A DNA stretch of 64,000 nucleotides from Alteromonas sp. RKMC-009 (GCF_003584565.2 NZ_CP032914.1:1-64000); one strand, 5' to 3'. Positions 20,448 to 29,993 are shown, counted from the stretch's first letter. The notes: a model not told the origin generated them from the sequence alone. Numbers and translations: made by a program.

Positions 20448-21463
20448 GTATGAGTATTGTATATGACCCTTACTTCATTCAAATTCAGGAATAAGTCTAT
20501 TTCTGCTATTTCTGGAAAAGGGTATCGAATCCTACTTGTTGGCAGACAATTTGATAGTTTCTTTCTTAGTTCAAGTATTAGCGAAGCTAAACAACATTTA
20601 TTTTTGAGGCGGGGATTTTTATCGAGGTAAACTGGTCTACCTAAACCACCTTCGAAACAGTCTTCTTCCGCTATCGTGATTCCATTAACTTGCACTTCTG
20701 CCACGTGGTCGACGTGCTCGATATTGTTGGGTTTACGGTCCCATGTTACCAAGACACAATTTCTGTTGACCTTCGTGATATTAGCGGCCACCGAAATCAG
20801 CATTGCCATTGATAGCTTGAACGCATCATCAATATTGACTGTATCTGTACCAAAAGATGGAAATTCATCTGTCAGGAATAGAGAGTTAATTCTCTCTACT
20901 ATAGCTTTGTATTCCTTACATTCACCTTTTTCCAAACTCATCTTTGTCAGCTTTGACTGGTTTACTTCGAAAACTTCACCATGCCAAATGCTGTTATTTT
21001 CCTTAAAATACTCGGTAACGAGTATTCGAGAAAAACTTACGAAAATATCGTCAAATATTAATTCGTTTAAGAGATATTCAATGTTTTCTCTGTCAGCATC
21101 ATTGCTACTTTCAATATTCAACATGTCTCGGTAGAGAATGACCAGATCCTGAAAAATGATACTTTGCAGTAAGTTTTCTCGCGCCTGAAGACAATCTGTC
21201 AAATCTGCAGCAGAACTTATAACCTTAGTCATGGGGAAATATATGCTTTTTGAACCGCGAGGGTATCCATATTTCTTGAATATTAGCTCGGTTTTGCTCG
21301 TCCTTAAGCGTGTTATACCTTTTTTCATTTCGGATATCCTACTTTCCTTCTCATCAATTTCAAGGGCTAGAATCTTTTGAGATTTGCAGTAGGAGAGTGC
21401 ATGCTCAATGCACAATTTAGTCGTGGCTGGTGATTGGTACTCTTGGTTGGGATTATATTCCAT
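20432..21463 (-). CDS. Unknown protein, 3' end cut off by element B
   Basis: The native part is about 338 residues (21463 to 20448); the last residues (HTVNLP) come from the IS end, so the true C-terminus is missing. Residues about 15-60 look like an HTH (LALEIDEKESRISEMKKGIT, then LRTSKTELIFKKYGYPRG). The middle is helical and acidic, and the C-terminal part has DPxxxNIE- and Cys-containing stretches. No family recognised. Because of the truncation it is probably non-functional. Confidence 0.5.
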   Translation of the reverse strand: MEYNPNQEYQSPATTKLCIEHALSYCKSQKILALEIDEKESRISEMKKGITRLRTSKTELIFKKYGYPRGSKSIYFPMTKVISSAADLTDCLQARENLLQSIIFQDLVILYRDMLNIESSNDADRENIEYLLNELIFDDIFVSFSRILVTEYFKENNSIWHGEVFEVNQSKLTKMSLEKGECKEYKAIVERINSLFLTDEFPSFGTDTVNIDDAFKLSMAMLISVAANITKVNRNCVLVTWDRKPNNIEHVDHVAEVQVNGITIAEEDCFEGGLGRPVYLDKNPRLKNKCCLASLILELRKKLSNCLPTSRIRYPFPEIAEIDLFLNLNEVRVIYNTHTVNLP

Positions 21464-21798
21464 GTCGGTATGTCCATTATCTGAATGAGCCGCAATTTGA
21501 GGATATCAGAGGATGGATTTCAAATCTCTATATTACGTATGTTGTGTAATTTTACCATGCGAGATTACGGGATGGGGTTTCTTCTCAATGATATCGCGTG
21601 TTTGGTAAGCGCGAGCGACCGTAAGAATGATTTAGTTGATTACCAAAAGTACCGCTTTCCGAGCAGGATAACGCGTTGCTGCATGAGGCTGGTTACCAAA
21701 AAGGTAATGGTAATATAGATTAACATGAGTTATTTCGCTGCAGCGAAAGTCTGAGCTAATAAAACTTAACGACATTTCGTTTTTAATCCTTCATGATT
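21464..21798. other. Intergenic stretch, nothing recognised
   Basis: AT-rich spacer upstream of the truncated gene. It presumably holds its promoter. A frame at 21485-21718 on the plus strand has no support. Confidence 0.35.
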
Positions 21799-21987
21799 TC
21801 ATAAGGTTATATTAGATACATGGTCTTGAGCTTGTTGCAGTTGCTGAATTGCTGTTTCCAATGACACCACCACATCAATCACCGGGACTTTGAAATAATC
21901 TCTGTCCTTATCGGTCAGCGCCACAATATTTGTTAGAATAACTTCTGCTCTATCAATGAGAATATTTGCTGCAAGCCGTTTGTCCAT
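21799..21987 (-). CDS. Small helical protein, unknown
   Basis: 62 residues, amphipathic helical throughout (LAANILIDRAEVILTNIVAL, ETAIQQLQQAQDHVSNI), no cysteines. Composition is protein-like and the start is a plain ATG, but no family is recognised. Confidence 0.4.
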   Translation of the reverse strand: MDKRLAANILIDRAEVILTNIVALTDKDRDYFKVPVIDVVVSLETAIQQLQQAQDHVSNITL

Positions 21988-22148
21988 GATTAGTCCGTTA
22001 TCGAGAATAGGAATACTCTGAGTCTAGATGTATTTCTGTCATCATAATGCTGGCTATGAGACTAGTATTTGCATCGTAAAACTGCTGACGGTCTGAAGTG
22101 TAATACCAGTACTTACCGTATATGCGATATCAACGTAATAAGAAAATT

Positions 22149-22907
22149 ATGATTAGAAAGTTCTTCTGTTTATCTGTCTTCTTCATAGTGGCGGCATGCA
22201 ATGGCACGGAAGAAACTGTTAAAGACTCTTCAATTGTTAAGCTGTCTTCATCTGGCATCTGTCATGATGCTAGTAGCTCGTCGTACGAGAGAACAAGAAG
22301 CTTCACTCCCTTCAGTTCGCTGAGTGACTGTTTGAAAGCAGGCGGCAGACTTCCTAAATCTCAATCTTCGCAATTCGACAAAGCAGAAAAAGAGGCGATA
22401 GAAGAAAACCGCAGCTTTGTTTCACTATACGATCGAAACGATTGGCCGCATTGGATAGACGAAGATAGAGACTGTCAGAATACTCGACACGAACTCTTGA
22501 TAGCGACATCGAAAACACGAGTAACATTTAAAACTGACAAGGGCTGTCTGGTAATCAGCGGGAGTTGGTATGACCCATATTCTGGTAAAGTTATATATGA
22601 CGCTAGTGCTATGGATCTTGACCATATTGTCCCGCTAAAGTTTGCTCATGGTCACGGCGGTAATCTCTGGACCAGAGAAAAGCGACAGGCTTTCGCAAAC
22701 GACTATGAAAACCTTGTATTGGTAGATGCTTCGCTCAACAGGCAGAAAGGTGCCAAAGGACCTGATGAATGGTTGCCGCCGAATCATCGTTATCGCTGTT
22801 CATATATCGATTCTTTCATGACTGTAATAGAGAAATACAAGCTACACCTTGTGCCCGGTGAAACCCGCATTATTAAAAAGATGCAGGCTGCATGCGCTAA
22901 ACCATAA
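22149..22907 (+). CDS. Lipoprotein with HNH-type nuclease domain
   Basis: 252 residues from ATG 22149, chosen because it gives a clean lipoprotein signal: hydrophobic core and lipobox VAAC with Cys at residue 17. The HNH/DUF1524-type domain lies at about 105-225: SGSWYDPYSGKVIYDASAMD, LDHIVPL (catalytic His), then FANDYENLVLVDASLNRQKG and KGPDEWLPP. Such proteins are secreted or surface nucleases. A nutrient or competition role is possible. It stands alone, followed by a helicase remnant on the other strand. Confidence 0.8.
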   Translation: MIRKFFCLSVFFIVAACNGTEETVKDSSIVKLSSSGICHDASSSSYERTRSFTPFSSLSDCLKAGGRLPKSQSSQFDKAEKEAIEENRSFVSLYDRNDWPHWIDEDRDCQNTRHELLIATSKTRVTFKTDKGCLVISGSWYDPYSGKVIYDASAMDLDHIVPLKFAHGHGGNLWTREKRQAFANDYENLVLVDASLNRQKGAKGPDEWLPPNHRYRCSYIDSFMTVIEKYKLHLVPGETRIIKKMQAACAKP

Positions 22908-22949
22908 CACGGCATGACGTGAGTCTGGGAAGTACAATATTACTCAGTG

Positions 22950-23163
22950 TTATCGCAATTCAATCCGGTGATTAATATCAGTCGCATGAACCGAAGAACC
23001 ACAAATGAAGCGGTAAGTCTTTGGCAATTCCACTAGTTGGTCTAATATATAGCTGTCAGATTTTTCAGGATCAGAATAGAACACTTTCCCGGTCGTACTT
23101 TTTATGATTATTAAGTGTTTAATTGCTCTAGTTATCGCCACATAGATGAGGTTTTTAGGGAGT
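22950..23163 (-). pseudogene. UvrD/Rep-type helicase, C-terminal remnant
   Basis: The minus frame reads PKNLIYVAITRAIKHLIIIK, the motif VI of superfamily 1 helicases (YVALTRAK), then about 50 residues to a stop at 22950. Upstream there is a TAA within two codons, so everything before motif VI is gone. The GTG inside VAITR is not a real start. Confidence 0.7.
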
Positions 23164-23218
23164 TATATTATGAAAATCGAATATATCGCTCTCCGATAAT
23201 GCGCCATTCTAGCAAACA

Positions 23219-24331
23219 TCAGTTCAACACACTTAATTTATCGCGTGCAATTCGCTTCTGCTCTTCTTTTTCCATGTTGTAGCGTTGCGTGGTATCTGAA
23301 TTCTCATGCCGCATGAATAACTGGGCCGTTTGCACATCAAATCGCTTGATCATGTCAGTACAAAACGTCCGTCGTAAATCATGTGGGGCGATTGGCGCAA
23401 TACCGGCACCAGAACATAACTCACCCAGGATGTACCGCACACCTGCACCCAGTAACGGGCTGTCACGAAAAGTATCGTTTTTATTGATAACGGTGAAGAG
23501 ATAGGCACTGTCATCCTGTGGCGCCCAGGCATCGAGATAGGCTTTTAGTGGCAGCCATGCCTCATCAAACAAGGGGATATCAACGCGCTTATTCCCTTTA
23601 CCCAACACACTCAGCTGGCGATTCACAAAGTCCAGATCCGCATACTTCACCAGCCCAATCTCACTGCGACGCAGTCCGGCGTATAATAATAGTCCGAAAA
23701 TAGCCGCATCCCGCATTCCACGGCGCGTGCGGGATAATGACGCGTACCGCGTAACCTCTTTTTGCACTTCTGCCGGGATATACTGGCCCCGGGGTGGCTG
23801 TGAAACTGACTTCACTTTTATCCGGCTGACCGCATAGTACTCATGCTCACTCATGAGCTTCATATCGGTATAGGCACCGATGATTTGCTTGAAGATAGAC
23901 TTCATCAGTTGTTTGGTGGCTTGGGAAGCCGGCTTGAACACTTTCTCTTTGACGCCGTCAGGACTCAACTCAAATGCTTGAACTGACAAGGAATTAAGCA
24001 TCAGTCGGAAGTCGGCCGCTGTGACGTGTTGCCATGGGTAAGTGAAAATATTGGGCTTTGCGCCATCCGTTCTGACGACGTCAGGCTCTAGGGCCCGGAT
24101 GATCCGTTGCAGAACGCTTACCGATTTTTTGCGCGATTCCAATGAGCTCAGAGAAGCAATGTACTGAAGGACAGGGTGTTCGGCTACCGCAGAGCGAAGG
24201 TCATTTTCAGACACTCCGTATAGCTGATATTCAAAAACCTGAGCGTCTGACAACGGTTTACCATGATCCATCAGCTCCGACATGGTCCGGTTCGGTGTAT
24301 GGGCATCGTAAGGTGAAAGCGTGGTGATCAT
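23219..24331 (-). CDS. Site-specific tyrosine recombinase (integrase)
   Basis: 370 residues. The N-terminal core-binding region (about 30-190) is followed by the catalytic domain with Arg in YAGLRRSEIGL near 218, Lys in SVLGKGNKRVDIPL, His-x-x-Arg in APHDLRRTFCTD near 315, His in FMRHENSDTTQRYNM and Tyr nucleophile near 350. It should integrate or resolve a mobile element or plasmid dimer. A palindrome-bearing region and an RHH-like gene lie divergently upstream. No att duplication was found within the window. Confidence 0.9.
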   Translation of the reverse strand: MITTLSPYDAHTPNRTMSELMDHGKPLSDAQVFEYQLYGVSENDLRSAVAEHPVLQYIASLSSLESRKKSVSVLQRIIRALEPDVVRTDGAKPNIFTYPWQHVTAADFRLMLNSLSVQAFELSPDGVKEKVFKPASQATKQLMKSIFKQIIGAYTDMKLMSEHEYYAVSRIKVKSVSQPPRGQYIPAEVQKEVTRYASLSRTRRGMRDAAIFGLLLYAGLRRSEIGLVKYADLDFVNRQLSVLGKGNKRVDIPLFDEAWLPLKAYLDAWAPQDDSAYLFTVINKNDTFRDSPLLGAGVRYILGELCSGAGIAPIAPHDLRRTFCTDMIKRFDVQTAQLFMRHENSDTTQRYNMEKEEQKRIARDKLSVLN

Positions 24332-24444
24332 GTGTCAGTCCTGTCAGATCGTCCGGATCAGGATAGCAGACTCTTTTACTTTCTGAAATAGTCATTTCCG
24401 TTAGTAATTTTTAACTAACATAAAGACAGGTTTTGACTTATTTG

Positions 24445-24517
24445 GTGATATGTCACTTTTTTACAGAAAGCAGTTCACAAGGTCAGGGTAGGGGTGCTAT
24501 AAAAGGTAACATATCAC
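24445..24517. promoter_or_regulatory. Two palindrome-like boxes upstream of the RHH-like gene
   Basis: gtgatatgtcac at 24445-24456 and gtaacatatcac at 24506-24517. The second is the reverse complement of the first with one change. The half-sites GTGAY/RTCAC resemble those of matS (GTGACRNYGTCAC) but with a shorter spacer. Located between the divergent integrase and the 24601 gene, so they may control both. Confidence 0.4.
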
Positions 24518-24600
24518 TTTTATAGGGTTGGGGACAGGCTGGTGGTAACCTGGCAACAAATATAGGTAAACAAGACCACGCCATCACAGCAGGTATTATC

Positions 24601-25173
24601 ATGACAGACAAAGACCAACAAACAGATGAAATTTGGCAAAGCTATATTGAAAAGGGCCACGTCATAAAATCGGTAAATCGGGGGGGAGAATTAACATTAT
24701 CCGGAAATTACAAAGCAGATATAAAATATCTTAACGGAATTTTACCGAAAGATGATGTTGATAATATCCGTCAAAAATTTAAAACTTTCAAATACCGAAT
24801 CAAGAAAGAAACCACAACAATTGCAATCAATAAAAAGACGCTCGATAAGCTTAAAACCGCTGCATCATTGAATGGTATTAACCTGAAAGAGGACGGTTAC
24901 GATCTTCTCTTTGAGATGCTTTTATCTACCCGAACGGACGATTATATTGAGGGTAGTCAACAACTTAGTGAGCTCCCAAGCGTTCTTAATGCAGAAAGTT
25001 ACCTAGCCTTGCGTTTGCGCACAGATATTAAGCCCGGGCGATACAAAGCATGGTTAGAGATGATTGATTGGGTATTTGAACAAGGATTGGCATCTAGGTC
25101 AGAGTTAAAAGGAAAAATAAAAAACAAACAACTGTTGGATGAATTACTGAAATTTAAGAGCAAAATATCTTAG
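24601..25173 (+). CDS. Possible MatP-like/ribbon-helix-helix DNA-binding protein
   Basis: 190 residues. The segment KKETTTIAINKKTLDKLKTA then ASLNGINLKEDGYDLLFEML (about 77-117) has the beta-strand plus two-helix pattern of RHH proteins. The preceding region (IEKGHVIKSVNRGGELTLSG ... DVDNIRQKFKTFKYRIKKE) loosely follows the order of E. coli MatP (KKHREGELITRYIE ... MKQTIRARRKRHF). This likeness is by eye and weak. No other domain is seen. Two palindromic boxes upstream could be its binding sites. If MatP-like, it would condense or position DNA; otherwise a plain RHH repressor. Confidence 0.4.
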   Translation: MTDKDQQTDEIWQSYIEKGHVIKSVNRGGELTLSGNYKADIKYLNGILPKDDVDNIRQKFKTFKYRIKKETTTIAINKKTLDKLKTAASLNGINLKEDGYDLLFEMLLSTRTDDYIEGSQQLSELPSVLNAESYLALRLRTDIKPGRYKAWLEMIDWVFEQGLASRSELKGKIKNKQLLDELLKFKSKIS

Positions 25174-26859
25174 TCCTATCATGAAACAACACTATAAATT
25201 TAGTTATTTCCCTACATACTTTTTAAATATTTTCTCTAAGACTGGAAGATAACTCACTGCTATTATCATTTCAATAAACCATGCAATTTCTATAAGTTTG
25301 TTTTTCCAACCCTTATCTTTATCATTTTGAGCGTTTGATATTTTAAATTTAACTTTAAACTTGAATTCCAAAGCACGTTGAATATCAAATTTATTTGAAA
25401 GAATGGTTTCAAAAATCATATCTAAAATAAAAAATTCTGCGTATATAAGAAAACCTAAGATAGCTGACGCTGCCAATGTGGCTAAAAAAGACGCCCATTT
25501 TAAAGCGTTTAAGATTAGAAATTCGTCAACACCAATAAAAATATGAGAATCTTTAATAACTCTTTGTGCAAGATTAATGTCTAGCTTGGACAAAGACAGA
25601 ATTTCACTTGACTCTATACTGGCTTGAATTGTTTTAGAAAGCAGCAAAACAATTACAATAGAAACCAGTGCCATTATAACTAATAACGATGTCAACTTAA
25701 TGTAAACCTCCCTTAATTAGTTACATCCATAATTAGAGGTTTCGGCCTGTTCATGTTTGCTTAAATATTCCCATGGTGTCAGATCATTCAGTGCATCATG
25801 GGGTCGTTCCTCGTTGTATTCTGTCATCCAGTTTTCGGTCAGATCACGTACTTCATTCAATGTTTTGAAGACATACATGTTGAGTATTTCTGTCCTGTAA
25901 GTGCGGTTGAATCTCTCGATAAAAGAATTCTGCGTAGGCTTTCCGGGTTTAATAAATTCCAGTGCAATACCATGCTCTTCAGCCCAACTTGCCAGCGTGA
26001 CTGAGATAAATTCCGGCCCATTGTCCATGCGAAGTTTACTGGGGTAACCCCGCCAGGCGACGACGCGCTCCAATACTCTGACTACACGCTGCGATGGCAG
26101 ATTCAGGTCAATCTCGATAGCCAGTGCTTCACGGTTGAAATCGTCTACCAGATTGAACGTTCTGAAGCGTCTGCCGCATTGCAGGCTGTCGCACATAAAA
26201 TCCATTGACCAGCAATGATTAGCCTGAGCCGGCACGGCCAGTGGCTCCGGGTTTCTCGCTGGCAGCCGTCGCTTTCCACGGCGTCGTTTATTCAGCTTGA
26301 GCTCGCAGTAAATCCGGTGAACACGCTTATGATTCCAGCCATGGCCCCAACGACGCAGGATTTTGTACAGCTTGCTGAATCCGTAAGCAGGATAACGCTC
26401 AGCGGCTTCTATCAGTTTGGCGATGACCTTATCATCCCGCGATTGATCAGGTTGATATCGGTAGACTGAGTCACTGATGCCAACAGCGCGACATGCAAGA
26501 CGTAAACTGGCACCATGCTGCTCTCGCGCATAATTAACAAGCTCGCGTCTTATCGCTGGCTTTACAGCTTTTTTTCGACAATATCTTTGAGGATCCGGTG
26601 TTCCAGGCTTAAGTCTGCAAACATCGCTTTAAGTCTGCGGTTTTCGTCTTCAAGATCTTTCAGTCTTTTGATATCAGACGCTTCCATACCACCGTACTTG
26701 GCTTTCCAGTTGTAGTAGGTAGCATCTGAAATACCGTACTCACGGCAGACTTCTTTGACCAGTCTGCCTGCTTCCACTTCCTTTAAGATCTTTACGATCT
26801 GTGACTCTGTGTGACCTTTCCCCCGAATTAGCACCAATCTTCCGATGAGATTTTTCATA

Positions 26860-27678
26860 TTATGCTGCCCGTTTTGCATACTCAACAGGCGGCAGGTAAT
26901 TCAGTGAGCTATGTGGTCGAACGTTATTGTAATGTTCGCGCCATAGATCGATTTCGTATCTTGCTTCATCTAAGGTTCTGAACCAGTGCTGATTCAGGCA
27001 TTCGTTTCTGAACTTACCGTTCAGGCTCTCAACAAATGCATTCTGTGTCGGTTTACCTGGTTGGATAAATCCAAGCTCAACACCTGTTTCTTTATTCCAG
27101 AAGAACATCGCCTTGCTGGTGAATTCTGTACCGTTGTCGCAAATCACCTTTTTAGGCTTTCCCCGTAGCTCTATCAGTTGGCTGAGAAAACGAGCGACCT
27201 GTCGTCCGCTAATTGATACCGAGACTAGCTGTCCAACCATTTCTCTAGAGAAATCATCAACCACGTTCAGAACGCGGAAGCGCCTTCCGCTGCTTAGCTG
27301 GTCTGATACAAAATCCATAGACCAGCGTTGATTCGGCGCTGAAGGCACCTCTATTGGCTGTCTTGGTCGCGTTAGCTTTTTACGCTTCTTAGTACGTACC
27401 TGGAGCGCCTCTTCGGTATAAAGTCGGTATGTATGCTTGCGATTAACAACCAGACCTTCACCTTTCAGTAAGCCATGAAGCATTAAATAGCCGTATCGAG
27501 GATATTGAGACGCCAGCTCTTTCAAACGTGAACGAACTGAATCATCAGCTTTACCTTTTTGGCAGTAGCGAAATCCCGTTCTGCTAACACCAGCAAGCTT
27601 ACAAGCAACCCGTTCACTGAGCTTAAATACATCAATCAAATAGCGGGCTACAGGCTTTCTTGCTGCTGGCGTCACCAC
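26860..27678 (-). CDS. IS3-family transposase OrfB (element C)
   Basis: 272 residues from GTG 27678 if independently started, or longer as OrfAB fusion. DDE core: WSMDFVSDQL (Asp), ICDNGTEFTS (Asp), NAFVESLNGKFRNECL (Glu). Complete and probably active. Confidence 0.9.
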   Translation of the reverse strand: MVTPAARKPVARYLIDVFKLSERVACKLAGVSRTGFRYCQKGKADDSVRSRLKELASQYPRYGYLMLHGLLKGEGLVVNRKHTYRLYTEEALQVRTKKRKKLTRPRQPIEVPSAPNQRWSMDFVSDQLSSGRRFRVLNVVDDFSREMVGQLVSVSISGRQVARFLSQLIELRGKPKKVICDNGTEFTSKAMFFWNKETGVELGFIQPGKPTQNAFVESLNGKFRNECLNQHWFRTLDEARYEIDLWREHYNNVRPHSSLNYLPPVEYAKRAA

Positions 27679-27935
27679 TTTTTTGACAGCACATCCTTCA
27701 TCGCTTCAACTTCAAGAAGTTTGTCAGCCAGCATCTTTTTCAACTTACTGTTCTCGGACTCTAATTCTTTGAGCCGCTTAGCTTCGTTGACTTCCATGCC
27801 CGCATATTTGCTTCGCCAGTTATAAAACGTACCCGACGATATGCCCATATCACGGCATATGTCGTCTACCTTGGCCCCAGCTTCATGCTGCTTGATTGCC
27901 TTGATAATTTGCTCTTCGCTGTAACGTTTCTTCAT
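27672..27935 (-). CDS. IS3-family transposase OrfA (element C)
   Basis: 87 residues with an HTH (CRDMGISSGTFYNWRSKYAG) and a leucine-rich coiled coil (LKELESENSKLKKMLADKLL). Ends in LSKKW over a TCAAAAAAG slippery site, from which -1 slippage continues into OrfB. Confidence 0.88.
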   Translation of the reverse strand: MKKRYSEEQIIKAIKQHEAGAKVDDICRDMGISSGTFYNWRSKYAGMEVNEAKRLKELESENSKLKKMLADKLLEVEAMKDVLSKKW

Positions 27936-28600
27936 GTTGAGATCTCCATTGTCTCCAGTTTATTGGAAATCTCATCAATGTCATGGTGTTATTTTTGGGG
28001 GAAAGGTCATGTGTAACGGGACTTTTTCATCAGGAGTTCTCCATTCTTGGCTCAGTTTACGCCGAAGAACTCTAAAAAGGTATGCCGCTATTTTAGGGGA
28101 GGTTTACATTAACTATAGAAACCCACTTTTTTTCAATCTTATTGTTTATAGGAAATCCTCCTATTATCCAGTGATACTTCTTCCACACCCTTATGGCTTC
28201 GGTAGGTCTTTTGAAATTCCTCAATGCTGAGTAGAATGAGAGCTCTCTTTTTTCTACACCCGTTAAAATTTTACCAACATGAAGATCAATAAAATCTTTA
28301 TACAAGGGATCTATTTGACGTTCTGACAACAAAATCTCTATAATTTTGTTTTTATCATCATCTTTTTTATGTAATTTGGACTGCCAGAATGGAAATGTAA
28401 TTGCAAGTATTGAAACAACTACTGTAGCTATTTTTATAAAAGACTCAAATTCCATTATCAACTCTTCTTTGAAAAACCGTCAGCATCAGTCTTAGAAAAA
28501 GACATTGTGCTCTATATTACACTTCTAAATTTGAAGACATTACCGTTAGACAATGTAGCACAAGTTAGAAACTAAAATATCTTAATATTATCATTCACTG

Positions 28601-29275
28601 ATGGTATTCATTATGTTTAACTCGGATGCATTTGACGATAACATTGTTATCCCTAACCTCAGCCACCAGCTTGGTTTTGATATGGACGATGCCGAACAAC
28701 TCAATAAGCAGTCCGAACAGGGGATCTATTTCATCGCTCCTGATATCGACCTCGATCGATATGAAAAGATAATTTTAGCGATGAGCTCCGGCAAGGACTC
28801 TATCGCGTGTCTACTTCGATTGATTGAACTGGGTGTAGACCTAAATCGGGTTGAAGCCTGGCACCACGATGTAGATGGCCGGGCGGGCTCTAATCTCATG
28901 GACTAGGCTTTTATGGCAGATTACAACCGAGCAGTCTGTAAAGCGTTCGGGATCCCTTTGTACTTCAGCTGGCTGAAACATGGTTTTGAAGGCGAAATGC
29001 TCAAAGAAAATAGCTTCAGCCACGCCCATTGTGTCGAGACCCCAGAAGGCCTTGTAGAGCTACCTCGTGATACCAGCCGTGCTGCGCCTGCGACACGCTT
29101 AAAATTCCCTCAGCAGGGCGCTTCGTTGCAAACACGATGGTGTTCCAGTGCGCTTAAGATTGAGGTCGCTAGACAACCAGGATCGCTTTCTCAATCAGCG
29201 AACTCTATTCATAACCGGAGAAAGACGAGAAGAGAGTGCAAACCGTGCCAGGTACAATCAACTTGAGTCTCACCC
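28601..29275 (+). pseudogene. PAPS-reductase/PP-loop family gene, multiply broken
   Basis: The frame from 28601 has the PP-loop ILAMSSGKDSIACLLRLIEL near residue 60-75 and VEAWHHDVDG. A TAG at 28904-28906 interrupts NLMD*AFMADYNRAVCKAFGI; a Trp codon (TGG) is the likely original. A frameshift near 29167 is needed to reach TLFITGERREESANRARYNQ. The match ends near 29275, where sequence of the opposite-strand gene begins, so the C-terminus is gone. Such genes occur in sulfur metabolism and in DNA phosphorothioation-related and other accessory loci; this one is dead. Confidence 0.75.
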
Positions 29276-29448
29276 TCAATTTCATTTTCATTGGGAACTA
29301 ATAACTCTAGCGCAATACAGATGGCAATAGAGAGCAAAACTAACAAGGGTACAAGGATTTGAGACAAATGCCTTGGTGTGCCCCCGAAGAAACCTATGAT
29401 TCCCAGGATACCGCCTATGAGTCCGACCCAGAACGCAAACTCAGCCAT
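29209..29448 (-). CDS. Small membrane protein, C-terminus probably foreign
   Basis: 79 residues with two hydrophobic helices (about 5-22 and 30-50) from ATG 29448, preceded by GGTAAG. The last 20 residues are read antisense to the PAPS-reductase remnant, so the native 3' end was lost at the same junction. It follows the GntR-like gene by 8 bp, so the two are co-transcribed. Confidence 0.45.
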   Translation of the reverse strand: MAEFAFWVGLIGGILGIIGFFGGTPRHLSQILVPLLVLLSIAICIALELLVPNENEIEGETQVDCTWHGLHSLLVFLRL

Positions 29449-29456
29449 GGTCTTAC

Positions 29457-29993
29457 CTATCTGAATAATTCGTCCAGCGGCTTTAAAAGAACCCTTCTAG
29501 CCTGATTTTTCCTTAGAAGGAAGCCTCCGCATTCGAGCCTAAGCAGTGTTTCTCTCAGTTTTTCTCTGCCTATATCAGTATCATTTGATAATTCTTTCTT
29601 AAGAGATCTCTCGCCAGGAAGCTTAGATCCAACTTTAATGCTATTGGACAGGCGTTTCACAACGGCTATAGCTTTATCATCAGCGAGTATATGCTTTTTA
29701 ACAATTTTGAAAACTTCATCATCGTCAATCTTGTTCGAATTAAAAAACTTATTAACTGAAGTAACCTTGCCTCTTTCGATAAGCATAAAACCAAAGCATT
29801 CAAGGATTATGTTAACTTCTCTGACTTTGGCTCTCCCCCACCCCGAAAGTACCTGTAAGTAATTTTCGCTTAGTTCGTCAAGTCTATTCTTCGCATCCAA
29901 TCGGTTAATAGATTCAATAACATGATCCAATCCAGCAAAATTATTTGTTAATTCAAAGAATCTCAATACTGCTGGTTTATCTTCAATTTCCAT
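29457..29993 (-). CDS. GntR-like winged-helix protein, unknown
   Basis: 178 residues from ATG 29993. An upstream frame to 30122 has no ribosome binding site and a different composition. The C-terminal region (about 110-175) reads KVGSKLPGERSLKKELSNDT ... GREKLRETLLRLECGGFLLR, the pattern of a GntR-type winged helix, placed unusually at the C-terminus. The N-terminal part is helical. It may control the small membrane protein downstream. No named family. Confidence 0.5.
   Translation of the reverse strand: MEIEDKPAVLRFFELTNNFAGLDHVIESINRLDAKNRLDELSENYLQVLSGWGRAKVREVNIILECFGFMLIERGKVTSVNKFFNSNKIDDDEVFKIVKKHILADDKAIAVVKRLSNSIKVGSKLPGERSLKKELSNDTDIGREKLRETLLRLECGGFLLRKNQARRVLLKPLDELFR

Larger units (their letters stand above)
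26812..28009 (-). mobile_element. IS3-family element C, complete, nested in element B
   Basis: 1198 bp with terminal inverted repeats tgacctttccccc (26812) and gggggaaaggtca (ending 28009), flanked by a 4-bp duplication TGTG (26808-26811 and 28010-28013). Comparison with the uninterrupted copies of element B confirms the exact insertion point in orfA. Confidence 0.92.
25717..28030 (-). pseudogene. IS3 transposase OrfAB of element B copy 2, interrupted
   Basis: OrfB (to 25717) and most of OrfA are intact, but the first codons of OrfA (MKKSR, start at 28030) are separated from the rest by element C. A hybrid start inside element C could still give an N-terminally altered OrfA (frame from 26885). 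DDE residues as in copy 1. Confidence 0.8.
25701..28108 (-). mobile_element. IS3-family element B, copy 2, interrupted by element C
   Basis: Left end tgtaaacctccc at 25701, right end gggaggtttaca-type repeat ending at 28108. Flanked by a 4-bp direct repeat TTAA (25697-25700 and 28109-28112). Element C occupies 26812-28009. Apart from that, the sequence agrees in translation with copy 3, so copies 2 and 3 are recent relatives. Confidence 0.9.
25204..28455 (-). pseudogene. Membrane protein gene split by nested insertion sequences
   Basis: Joining 28455-28113 to 25700-25204 (removing the IS and one copy of its TTAA duplication) gives one uninterrupted frame of 279 residues, running WVSIVKLTSLLVIMALVSIV across the junction. 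Predicted membrane segments: about 5-22, 117-140, 185-215 and 258-272, with a soluble charged region between the first two. Start ATG 28455 with AAGAG upstream. No family recognised. Gene activity should be lost; the downstream half could at most give a TTG-started fragment. Confidence 0.75.

Noticed and set aside
21485..21718. 77-codon plus-strand frame
   Set aside because: No family or start signal; lies in the promoter region of the truncated gene.
22950..23141. 63-residue protein starting at GTG
   Set aside because: The frame continues upstream as helicase motif VI; better explained as a truncated helicase tail.
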